DNA from: Thalassia testudinum
Lineage: Eukaryota > Streptophyta > Magnoliopsida > Alismatales > Hydrocharitaceae
NCBI GenBank assembly: GCA_037157565.1
Contig: JAZHRO010000019.1
Coordinates: forward strand, 60,386,501 to 60,450,500
Length of the DNA: 64,000 bases
Direction of reading: 5' to 3'
Shown: positions 24,032 to 33,929 of the stretch, piece by piece
Layout of the letters: each line of letters starts with the position of its first letter
How positions within the stretch are numbered: the stretch's first letter is position 1
Notes under the pieces: generated by a model
The model's database searches: none
Seen by the model: the letters and a program-made list of their open reading frames with translations, nothing else
Told to the model about the DNA's origin: nothing
Position numbers and translations under genes: made by a program

Positions 24032-25649
24032 TCAAATTAGATGAATTTGTAGAACAAACACCTTGATCAATAGCCTGGTTGGTCCAACCAGGTGCTTGTT
24101 CAGATCAGTAGGCTGATGATGCAGCCCAAACCCAATCAATCTGGCGGGTTGATAGATGTGAATCAGTAGATGCGGTGCCCACCAGATACTGTGGAGCTTA
24201 AAAGGATGTGGAAGTGTATAGCTAGGGTTTGGTTGAGTCAAATCAGCCTGATCAGAGTAGGGATCCTCAAAAGAGAATGAATCAGTGGAGTGAGATCCCT
24301 ACGAGGGTGATTAGAGAAGGATGGGGTGTGATTTGTAGTCTGATTGATGTCTGAAACCCGATTGAAATGTGGAGGAGAATCATGTGCAACTGGCTCATTG
24401 AGAGGATAATCAGAGTAGAAATTGAGTTCGGTTGTGGGTCGAGGTTGAAAATAGGTTTGGGAAGGTTCTGCATGTGTAGAAGAGGTGTTTTCTTTCAAAT
24501 CATTGACCTCAGTGTCAGAATCAAAAGATGGGTCGTGGATGCTGAGGTCGTAGATTGGCTCGTAATCATTAGGAAACAATAGTTCTCTGATATCAGAGTA
24601 AGATTCAATATCGTCAGAGAACTTGTGAGAATCATGTCCTAAATCTGATTCTGAATCAGAGGTTCCACCATAGAATAAATCAAGATGTGGACAATCAGCA
24701 ACCTGACTTGGGTCTAACATAGTTTCAGATTCTGAGCTCAAAAAGGTGTCCCTATTGGGTTTGGGCTCGGGTTCTTGGTGGTAGGGAAGACCCCATCAAG
24801 TCCCAACTCGTCCAACTCCTCGATTTCTGTATCATAGATTGTCATGTCTTCCGAAAAATCAATCTGTGTTTCTGAGGAGGTTGGAGAGGTGCATTCTTCA
24901 AATAAAGGCCCAGAATCATAATCCAAATTCAAAATCTGATTCACATTACATGAGGCCTTGTAATCCTCCCAATAAGGCTCAGATCTAGATTCTAGGTTAA
25001 GGGTGTGGGTTGGATCATTAGAATCTAGGCTAGGCTCTACAGGGATGTCAGAATTGTCCTCAAGGACCACCTTATCAGAATAAGGAGTGGAATTTATGCC
25101 CTCGAGAGGTTCTGACTTAATCTCATCACCATAGGTGTCTGGGAAATCAAATCTTCGTGAACCAGTCTTTTGTATCTCTAGGGATGGCTTAAAATCGTGA
25201 TCACCTGCAATTGGATCCTCCCCATCAATTTCAAGATCAGGTATGTCAATTGCTATGAAATTTGAATTGGAATTCCTTTGGGTTGGGGGTCCATAACAAG
25301 CTTGATTATCAAACCCGGGATTTGGGAGATTGTGCTGGTTAATCCAAGATGTCGCAAGGGTGTACTGATGCCTATGATTGATAACACGTTTCAACATCTA
25401 CATTATCTTGTCTCTTCTTTCAAGGTCATCTCGGTGTACTTTCCATGGTGATGTCTTAAATCTACACAAGATATACTCACCATTATGCCATCTCTCAATT
25501 TCCCGGTATTTTGGCATGAGAACATCCCAAGTTGCCCCGTTTTCTAGTTGTGTCAAAATCAGCTGTGCTTGTTCTGAAATGAGTGTTGTTGTGTTTGACA
25601 CATTAACCTGTATATCCTCAGATGGGTCTGCTAACATGTCAGGTTGCAT
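24032..25649 (-). pseudogene. Element C acidic protein, unknown function
   Basis: I do not recognise a domain. One ancestral frame is visible: 25649-25398 (83 residues), an in-frame TAG, 25397-24738 in the same frame, then a shift into 24741-24238. The product is rich in Asp, Glu, Ser and Pro with few basic residues, so probably disordered. The last piece (24241-24032) has a GLHHQPTD motif and a hydrophobic stretch matching element J (GLHHNLVH). It sits where gag-pol should be. It could be a remnant of an env-like or gag-derived frame; no evidence decides. Confidence 0.6.
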
Positions 25650-26820
25650 TTTTTAATCAGATGGTGGAATCAGGATGTAGAATCAAAACTCAAGTTCAAA
25701 TTGAAGTTGATCAGATCTGAAAGAAATCCCTAAGATGATCTGTGTATGTGTTCTAAATAGAAGGGATGAGGGACTAGATGTGAATTTCTGACCCAGTCAA
25801 GGCATCCAAAGATTTTTAGATGACTAAGGCAATTTCTAGGTGGATGATACCGATGAATCAGAAATTTGCACACGCGAGAATTACCTGGGTAGCCAGGAAG
25901 GGAGAGCCCCGCAAAGATCCCTACACGGTAGAGCGTTCCCACGGGTTACAAGGTTTCCCCACTCGACCTTCCTTGTCACTGAGGGTCCAGGTGGACCGGA
26001 ATGTACAAACTTAAGACCTTAAGTCTACCAATTTTATGTCCTAATTTGTGCATTTAATTTCACTTGATTAGAAGTTAATTCAACTTGTGACCTAATTTGG
26101 AAGTTGGTTGGCCTACAATGTAGACCAACTTCACCTGACCTGCCCTAAAGATGGCAGAATGAGATCTTGGTCAAGACCTAGAAATCACCTTGATTGACTC
26201 TTAGGTTATTAGGTCCAAGGATTTTAGGGTTCAAGTGAGATTAGAGCCTGATTTTAGGGTTTTTGCTGATTAGATCTTTTCAACCAAGGGCTTGGGTGGT
26301 ACACAAAATGCAGGTGGGTTTGTTTCCTTTTATGCTGGTAAGTGTGAACTAGAACTCCAAGAATCCTAAAATTGAAACCCTAATTGGCTCTATTCTGCAT
26401 CCAATTTGATCTCAATATGTACATCTTGGACTCAAACAAGAAGGTGAGTAGTCCAAGATGATCAGAAATTAAGCGTGATCCCTAATAGGCACAGGAAATT
26501 TGGGATAGGGAATTCTAAACAAAATCGCCTCAATCTTCAATTAGATTAAAAAAATTTTTGCAAATCAGGAAGCTTGCCTTTTAAATGATAATTACTATGA
26601 GAAATAAAGTAGGTGATTCCTAATTGATTGTTTCCTTTTTTTCCTCCCACGATTTGGAGGTTGATTAAGGAAGAATAGAGAACTTACCTGCCTTGGCATG
26701 GCTGTTTTTCTCGGAAGATCTCCTCGTGAAGTACCTCGCAAAATCACAAGAAAGCAAACAGGGCAAATAAATGCTCAAATATAATCAAATAATGCAGAGA
26801 ATAGAGGTGAATTACGCATT
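25650..26820 (-). other. Element C 5' leader
   Basis: Non-coding. Positions about 25790-26140 match the leader of A. A 9-bp perfect hairpin (GAAGTTGGT 26100-26108, ACCAACTTC 26124-26132) sits in this block. Frames at 25730-26022 are chance open frames inside the conserved RNA block. Confidence 0.6.
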
Positions 26821-26840
26821 GCTCCCAGGCAACAACACCA
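26821..26840 (-). other. Element C primer-binding site, decayed
   Basis: Minus TGGTGTTGTTGCCTGGGAGC against TGGCGCCGTTGCTGGGGAGC in A. Most differences are C-to-T, as expected from methylated cytosine decay. It lies three bases after the LTR end. Confidence 0.75.
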
Positions 26841-26843
26841 AAA

Positions 26844-28772
26844 TGTTTACGAGCGAGATCGAGGTTTTAAATACTGCATCGTAGTATAGGTCGAAATCGC
26901 TTGAAAACAAATAAAATTTATACTCGAAGTTGAAAGTCCGAGGCCGTTCGCTAGGAGCAAATAGGTATTTAATCACTAATCTCAATAAATAATGTAAATG
27001 AGTACAATTAATGATTACAATTACTTAAAACTAATATTCAATGTAGCACATGAGTATATCAAGAATCTATTGAGGCAAAAAGTCATCTAAGATAAAATAA
27101 TGGTGATTTGAATCACCAATTATTAGCTTAGATATATGTATAATAATTGCTTAATCATCTAAATAAATGAACAGTTTCAACCATGCAAACTTTAGTGCAC
27201 AGTACACTTCATCAGACAATATGGTACTCAAACAGATGGCTTAAGTGTCTTGCTACAGTGCCAAGAAGAGACAGTACTTCTTCTTCCTCTTCTCTTATGC
27301 CTTGACTTCTTTCTTCTCTTCTCTGTGTGCCTCTTCTACCTTCTTTCTCTCTTTGGCTTTTGTTCTTCAGGCACAGAGGGAGGCAATCCCTCCAGCGACT
27401 AAGTGCCAGCAGACTCTCAAGTGAGCAAAACCCCCTACCCCTACACTCTCTTTCCTTTCTTTCTCTGGGTTTTCCTCCTTTCCTGTCTTCCCAAGGCCAA
27501 TGTTCGGGTTACCGGGTAAACGGGTATACGTGCGCCCGGGACCAGGGCTGCCGTCCATGAATAGCAACTGAGGTGTGAGAGTAGGCTTAGGCGGGTAATC
27601 GGGTGAGCGCCAGACCCGCGTAAGCAGTGTCACGGGGGAGGCAAGTGTTGTGTGAGTGGGGGCCTCACCCCCTTGTGTCTGAGGCGATAAGCCCTAGGTA
27701 GAAAAATAATTTAAGTGGCTACGTTGCTTCATGCACTTCCGAGGTGGGACTAAATGTCCCACCTTCCTCGCGCGAGCGTTTGCAGGAGGGACTCTGTCGA
27801 ATTGTAGTGGCTGTTGAGGATATCTCCCCCAATTCGAGACCTAGGCGTGTGCCTAGTAGTGTTCCACGTCACTTGGAGGTGGTGCCTGGAGCTGCAGGTG
27901 CCAAAGAGAGCTTCAAGCTTCACTTGAGCTCGTTTGGATCCCTAGATGGGCTCATTTGGAAGGCAATTTCCTAAGGAATCTTCGTTTCAAATCTGGGATT
28001 GATTGATTGAGAATCGAGCGAGAAAACCTCGCTCGAAACTCAACGGTGGAGGTTGGACTTTCCAAAAATGGTGCAAGGACCTTTTCATAAAGTACGATGA
28101 TAAAGATAGGGGCCTATTTGTAGGGAGTTCAAAAGTTAGGGGCATGTGTGTGTGAGAGAAAAGACTCAGATAGGACCAATTTGCAAACTAGGTCAAGATA
28201 ATCTCATATTGGGCCCAAATTTTGGTACAAACCTAATTTGGATCCAAGGAATCCAATGGTGAAGTTAGATTTTGGTTTTGACTAGATTTGAGTGGAGAAA
28301 TTGTATAATTACCTGAATTAGGGAAAAAGTCTGTCTGTGGCTCTATTTTGGTCAAGATGGGTTTCAATGGCCAAATTGAAGGTACCAAACCCTAAAGAAT
28401 ATTTTTCTATGATTTTTAGAGGGTTTATGTGAATTTTATTTTGAATGGAACCTCAATTAATTAAGTGGGTTTATTTTTAAGATTTCGGAAATCATTTAAT
28501 TCACAAAACACATGAAAACCCTTTTCTATTTGTACTAACCCACTTGTTAGACTCTTAAGACCATTTGACCCTTAATTAATCCCTAGAGAAATCCTATGAT
28601 TGCACTGCATTTGAGATATGCTGTTAAAACTGCAGCTTTACCCCTATTTTACTATATTTCCCTCAGAATGGATTTGTAGTGCTTTAGGGTTCTCTAGCGG
28701 TTATGTAGGAGCATTTAGTGATGAAATATGACTAAATAAAGCTAGATATGGCTGATGATGACGTTATCATCA
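26844..28772 (-). repeat. Element C 5' LTR with internal deletion
   Basis: Same family and both ends preserved (minus TGATGAT...GTAAACA) but 1929 bp. Compared with the 3' LTR, sequence equivalent to 20728-21557 is missing at 27931/27932. The lost part includes the CATAAAAG promoter candidate, so this copy probably cannot start transcription. Confidence 0.8.
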
Positions 28773-29134
28773 ACCCTTGCACACTAACCCCACCTACCTC
28801 TCATCACTCCTATTCCACCCCCTCTCACTTGGACCTACCATCAAACTAGCTCGAGTTTGGCACTCATCTTGAATTAAAGCCATGGCCAAACTCGGGTTAC
28901 ACCTATCATTTTCCATCATATTTTGATCCCTATTTTTCTTCCACTCAACTTTCTAGGGATCCATAAGAAGACACATTTTTTGTGAGCATCCAAGTGTCTA
29001 ATTACTTACACGATTGTTCATCTTCTGTGCATACCTTCACGCCCAGCTGAATGGCGTTGAAGATAGCACTTGATGGGAGGTAATCCATCATTTTTCTTAC
29101 TTTCTTTTTCCAGGTTTTGACCATCCTAAGTTTG
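28773..29134 (+). other. Resumed 3' part of element B
   Basis: Starts with the second target-site copy ACCCT. It has GATGGGAGGTAATCCATCAT (29070-29090), the decayed GGGAGGCAACCCATCAT motif that marks the end of the internal region in C and H. No PPT or LTR follows, so B was cut here. Confidence 0.55.
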
Positions 29135-29365
29135 CGTGCGACTGACCCGTGAGAGCGAGGAGGAGAGTGCGTGAGAATGAGGAGGTGCCGAGGTCAAGAG
29201 CTTCGTGGAAGCTCGTCAAAGCTCGCACGACCATCGTGATGCGTGCGGGAGGAGGAGGGAGTCTGGAGCGTCGTCCTCGACCACCTACAGTAGTTGGAGC
29301 TGCGGCGGAGCGAGGAGAAATGCGGTGGAGCGCGGCGAGGAGCACTGGAAGCGCGGTCTGATACT
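29135..29365 (-). other. Probable leader and primer site of element K
   Basis: GC-rich, no recognised domain. Minus-strand CAGTATCAGACC (29365-29354) matches nine of twelve bases of TGGTATCAGAGC, the initiator-Met-tRNA primer site usual in chromoviruses. Open frames at 29097-29448 are Arg/Ser/Pro-rich and may include a gag start, but nothing in them is recognisable. Confidence 0.35.
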
Positions 29366-30106
29366 GGAATTTTTCTAGTATCAGACGTTTGGAGTAGAGT
29401 CCGGACGACTGGCTGAGTGTCTAGACATCTGCAGTCAAGACCAGACATCTGAAAGCACCTTTATCGTGAAGGTACGTTCTCTTTGCGGTTACGGCCATGC
29501 AGGTCGCACCGCAGAAGATATGTTTGGCTAATATAGGGTGGCTGCTTTGTCGTACACAGGAGCAGCCTTGGGGAGGTGTGCAAAATGCCTTTCCACGCAC
29601 TTTCAGACGTTTGAACAGCTCATCAGACGACCGGAGGTGCTTCTAGACGACTAAAGGAGTTGTCTGACATCTAAAACTGCTTTCAGATGATCGTAGGGGA
29701 GTCCTGGACATCTGAGGGCACCACAGGAACTTGACGTGAGATTCTGTAACTTTTAAGACGTCTAGACTTGTTTCCATACGTCTAATTTTGGTCAATAGAC
29801 ACATTTTTGACCCGTTTGGGGTCCGATCGGGATCCGTTTTACGAAAATGAAGTATCTGTAGTTTCCTTGTGAGTTTCTCTACGTATTAGAAACTTTTATA
29901 CACTATTCTTAATCTTCCTTTGTGATGTATTCCTTGGTATAGGACTTTGACCTACTGCGTGTCTGGGGCTCGCAGAGACGCCTGGGTCAGCGATTCGAGC
30001 CCCCAGTACTCCCGGATTGTTTGGTAGAGTGATATACCCCTGTTAATCTTATTAAATAAGAATGTATCTGTGGAATTAGCCAACTAGAAACCTAGGATGT
30101 GGCATG

Positions 30107-31803
30107 TGTTGGTGCTAGAGCACCATGATCATTTGTTTTGATGATAACAAAACATGTGTTATTTAACATTTGCACTTGAAGTCTTAGATTTCAGGTCAAT
30201 TGCAAATGTAGACGTGTTTAGACGGAATTCGAGCTCGCATCCAGGACGGATTGGAGGAGCTTGATGGAGAACAGAGAGGATTCGCGAGGAGTGATAGATT
30301 GAAGATGGAAGGACAAGAAGAATAGGATAGAATTTCATTTTATTCCTTTCATGTACATTTGTCGTTATTTTCTTGCTCTTTATTTCCTTAGAAAATTACG
30401 TTAAAGAGCCTCAAAGTACCCTAACAGTAGTCCTAGGAACACCGGCACAACCTAGGATACTTAGGTTTTCTGTAGAGAACGTAGAAAACCAATATAGGGT
30501 TCAAATAGAGTTTCCAGACGTCTAATTCCCAAATCAGACGTCTGATAAAGTGTTTTAAGACGTCTGACTATTGATTCAGACGTCTGATAACATTTAGGCT
30601 GGACAAGTTAGTTCTGTCTGATGAAATCAGACGTCCAGACCTTAGACCAGACGTCTAAGGAGACGTCTGATAACTTTGCCAGACGTCCAATTAGTGGACC
30701 GTTGGCTCTTACCAGACAATCAAGGATATGACCGTTAGAGCCTTATCAGACATCCTTAGGCCTTTCCAGACGTCTGATAATTGACCGTTTTGCCTCGACT
30801 GATCCGAAAATCTCCTCTAGGAGATTTTGTAGCCGTTGCAAATCCATTCCCATGAAAAAGTAGATTTCCAGACGTCCAGACATAGTGCCAGACGTCCTGC
30901 ATGTCATCTGATGGACTTGCACAAGAACCCTGTTTAGATCTGATTCAAGTCAGGAAGGATCCCGCCCAAAATCAGACGTCTGACCTTGAAATCAGACGTC
31001 TTAAAGTGATCTTCAAGACATCTGATGCTAGAATTAGACGTCTGATAAGCTTGTCAGAACAATGATTGTTCCTGATTTCAGGCTGATTCACTTGGGCTTT
31101 GCACCCAACGGCTATGGAAGCTTTTCTAAGCCTTCCAAAGCCTTCCTAAGGCCTTTATAAATAGAGGGGAGCCTTTGACACACAAACACACATCTAAGAA
31201 ACACTAGACACACCTAAGGAACATACTTTCTACCATTTTGTGTCTCTCTTGCTCTCAAAGCTCAAGTTCTACATCTTGAGAGCATCAAGCCTTCGCGCAC
31301 CCGCTCTCCCGCCGTAGTTCACGAGAGCGAAGTTGCGCCGTCGCATGGCTTACGCATCCGTGTCGTCGACGCACTCCTTTCAAAGGGAAGCATCCTAATT
31401 CCTATAGAAGCTTAGCTTTAAAAATTACTTTGTTGGCTCTATAGGATTACTTGTTTATTTTATCTTTGTTATTTGGTTGGGTATTCACTTTGCGAATTCC
31501 CGTCTCCTTCGAGGGACAAAATCCTTCTCGTGAAGAGAAGGGGTTGAGGAACGCTACCCTCGCACTTGTAGCGTGGTTGTATTTGAGGTTTAATCACCCT
31601 CGTTTAAAGTGATTCGCTTAGTGGATTTTGATCAACTTGGTTGATCGGAAAATCCTAACTCGAGAGGGTTAGGTGGTGGTTTTCACCCGGTTTGGGTTTC
31701 CACCTAAAAATACTTGTGTACTTGTGTGATTGTCTATTTTGTGAGATTGTTTATATTTATTTCCGGAATTATTACATCACCCCCTCCTGGTAGGGAAACT
31801 ATA
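30107..31803 (+). repeat. Element D 5' LTR
   Basis: Begins TGTTGGTGCTAGAGCACC (GGTGCT / AGCACC hairpin) and ends GGAAACTATA, where the 3' LTR has ACTACA. Length 1697 bp. From 30515 to 31045 it contains 14 GACGTC hexamers, four of them in the perfect palindrome CAGACGTCTG. It is about 16 bp longer than the 3' LTR because of a small indel near 30490. Confidence 0.92.
31156..31163 (+). promoter_or_regulatory. Element D LTR TATA box
   Basis: TTTATAAATAGAGGGGAG, a textbook plant TATA box placed just after the GACGTC array. The same box is at 34973-34980 in the 3' LTR and at 41583-41590 (minus) in solo LTR E. Confidence 0.8.
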
Positions 31804-31805
31804 GT

Positions 31806-31817
31806 TGGTATCAGAGT
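31806..31817 (+). other. Element D primer-binding site
   Basis: TGGTATCAGAGT, one mismatch from the initiator-Met-tRNA site TGGTATCAGAGC that copia elements use, two bases after the LTR. Confidence 0.85.
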
Positions 31818-31858
31818 AGGTTCTTGCGAGATCGGAGTAACACCCGGCAAGAGATTAA

Positions 31859-33592
31859 ATGGAGGGAAGCACATCAGCCATCCGAATCTCCGAGGGGCAG
31901 TCCACGTCCCGTCTGCCATTCTTCGACGGGAGCAACTACCCCTACTGGAAGCTGCAGATGAAGACTTGGCTTCAAGCCAATGACTTCACGATTTGGGCTA
32001 GGTGCGAGACGCCATTTGAGATCCCAGAGAAACCTGCGGGAGGCTACTCGCAGCAACAAATTCGTGAACTCTCTTTGAACGCGAAGACCATGAACGCCCT
32101 CTACTGTGCACTTAGCTCTGAGGAGTTCAATAGAGTCTCGCAATGCGCCACCGCATACGAGATCTGGCACACACTCGAGGTAACTCATGAAGGTACCTCT
32201 AAGGTAAAAACTTCTAAAATAAATTTACTTTCTCAAGAATTTGAATGCTTTTCTATGAAACCTAACGAGTCTTTAAGTGAGATGAACACTAGGTTCACTC
32301 TCATTGTAAATAACTTGAAACCTTTAGGGAAGACTTTCATCAAGGGGGAGCTTCAAGGGAAGCTTCTTCGTTCCCTTGGATCAGAATGGGAACAGAAAGT
32401 CACCGCCATCGAGGAGGCGAACGAAGTGGAGGAGCTCAACATGGAAGATCTCCTAGGCAATCTAATGGCCTACGAGACAAAGTTGAAGCAGAAGAAAAAG
32501 GATACACCGGAGCCTAAACCGAAGAAGACTCTCGCCCTCAGAGCCGCATCGGATAGCGAGGTAAGTTCCGACGACGAAGACTTTAGAATTTTACTTAAAA
32601 GATTTTCCAAGTTTTGTAGGGAATTAAAGAAAGAGAAAAAGGAGAAGAAGGAAAGCCTGAGACGTTGCTACCACTGCAACGAGAAAGGGCACCTACGACC
32701 AGAGTGCCCTCTTCTCAAAAAGGAGAAGAAGAAGGAAAAGGAAAAGAGATCTAAGAAGAAGGCGTTCCAAGCCACTTGGGACGATTCCAGATCGGAGGAG
32801 GAAGAAGAAGAAAAGTCCATAGAAGAAGAAACCGCTTGCTTCGGTTTCATGGCCAGAGGAAGCGACAGCGAAAGCGGAAGCGACTCAGACAACGAGGTAA
32901 GTTATAACTTACAAGAAGCTTTTAATGAATTATTTGATGTTAGTAAATCATTAAGAATAGAAAACAAAAGCATTAAAAAGAACCTTAGTTTTCTTAAAAA
33001 TGAAAATGATAGGTTAGAAAAATAACTTAAGGACATAGAAGCTAGTCCTAGAATTGATAACCTATTATTAGAAAATCAAAACCTCATCAATGAAAATAAT
33101 AAATTGATTGAGGAAAATGATAGTTTAAAGTTAGAAATTTCTGATTTAAAGACTACGATGAATATTATAGAAAATGAACTTGCATGTCTTAGGGAGAAAT
33201 CAAATAAATTGATGAATAGGGTAGATAACCTATATAGCCCTAAGGTTGAGAAAGGATCTCCGTCAAGGAGACCCGCTAATGGATCCGGATCCAAGCTCAC
33301 TTGGATACCGAAGAAAAATTTGGAATATTGTTTTGTAGGGTTCAGGGATAACTACAACACAAAGGACTGGACCTACAAACTAAAGGCTGGTCAACTCAAG
33401 TTGGGAGAACCAAGGAGTAGACCAAGGAGGAGAACAAGAAGACCGACGAGATGACGAACAAGCGACGGACCCGCCGCACGTCGACCACCAGATTGGAGAC
33501 CGGCGCCAATGCCCGGGCCTCCAAGCTACGGATGGGAGCCCCATCCGATGTGGCATCCACCACCATTCGGGCCATTTTATTGGCCATGGTAG
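31859..33592 (+). pseudogene. Element D gag (copia type, zinc knuckle), two nonsense codons
   Basis: Start at the ATG 31859, first after the primer site. Residues 19-40 hold LPFFDGSNYPYWKLQM, and residues about 70-215 form the UBN2-type copia capsid region. A CCHC zinc knuckle (CYHCNEKGHLRPEC, residues 270-283) should bind the RNA. Lys/Glu-rich low complexity and a coiled-coil-like stretch follow. The frame is stopped by TAA at 33023-33025 and TGA at 33452-33454, yet stays in the same frame to TAG at 33590-33592, ending in a Trp/Pro-rich tail. Uninterrupted it would be about 577 codons. It was very likely intact recently; no pol follows. Confidence 0.9.
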
Positions 33593-33639
33593 GTGAGGTA
33601 AAAATTCTTCACCCTATCTTTTTATCATTAGCATTTAGA

Positions 33640-33929
33640 TAGGGGGAGTTAAAAAATTATAAGCTAATTGTCAATTTTTAAGGGGGGGATATAAGGTAGC
33701 TAAATTTCCTTTAGAAAGGGGGAGAAAAATAATAGCTATCCTGTTGTTATAAAAAAAAAAAGAAAAGAAAAGGGGGAGGACATCACCTTTGTTAAAAGAA
33801 ATTTATAGAAGAGCATGTTTTAAGGGGGAGTTATAGGAAATCAATTAAATATTTTTGATAATGTCAAAAAGGGGGAGGATTTTTTTTGCATTATTATTTA
33901 CGATTTGTCATCATCAAAAAGGGGGAGAT
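33640..33929 (+). other. Reiterated polypurine tracts of element D
   Basis: Seven A/G runs with a GGGGG core (near 33645, 33685, 33716, 33770, 33822, 33870, 33918). Only the last, AAAAAGGGGGAGAT, touches the 3' LTR. The tract primes plus-strand DNA synthesis. The gaps are AT-rich and non-coding. Confidence 0.8.

Larger units (their letters stand above)
19640..28772 (-). mobile_element. Element C: non-autonomous Athila-type element inserted in B
   Basis: Minus strand: 5' LTR 28772-26844, primer site, leader, one acidic reading frame, 3' UTR with PPTs, 3' LTR 22395-19640. It interrupts the protease region of B. Flanking bases are ACCCC (19635-19639) and ACCCT (28773-28777), a 5-bp target duplication with one change. 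There is no RT, RNase H, protease or integrase in the 4.4-kb interior, so it must have been moved in trans. Confidence 0.85.
12825..29134 (+). mobile_element. Element B: Athila-like retrotransposon, interrupted by C and truncated
   Basis: Plus strand: LTR 12825-15060, primer site, leader, gag, protease to 19639, then C is inserted, then about 360 bp of B resume (28773-29134) with the GGAGG-AATCCATCA motif that marks 3' ends here. RT, integrase and the right LTR are absent. The right limit near 29134 is approximate. Confidence 0.7.

Noticed and set aside
29359..29383. TGATACT...AGTATCA hairpin as a fifth LTR-terminal hairpin
   Set aside because: The minus-strand reading gives a better explanation: it overlaps a decayed initiator-Met primer site at the other end of LTR K, so it is not an LTR 5' end.
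30515..31045. CRISPR-like array
   Set aside because: Repeats are 10-bp palindromes at irregular spacing in a plant LTR; no cas genes and not a prokaryotic context.
31859..33025. Host gene for a zinc-knuckle protein
   Set aside because: The frame lies between LTRs with exact target duplication and has copia gag layout.
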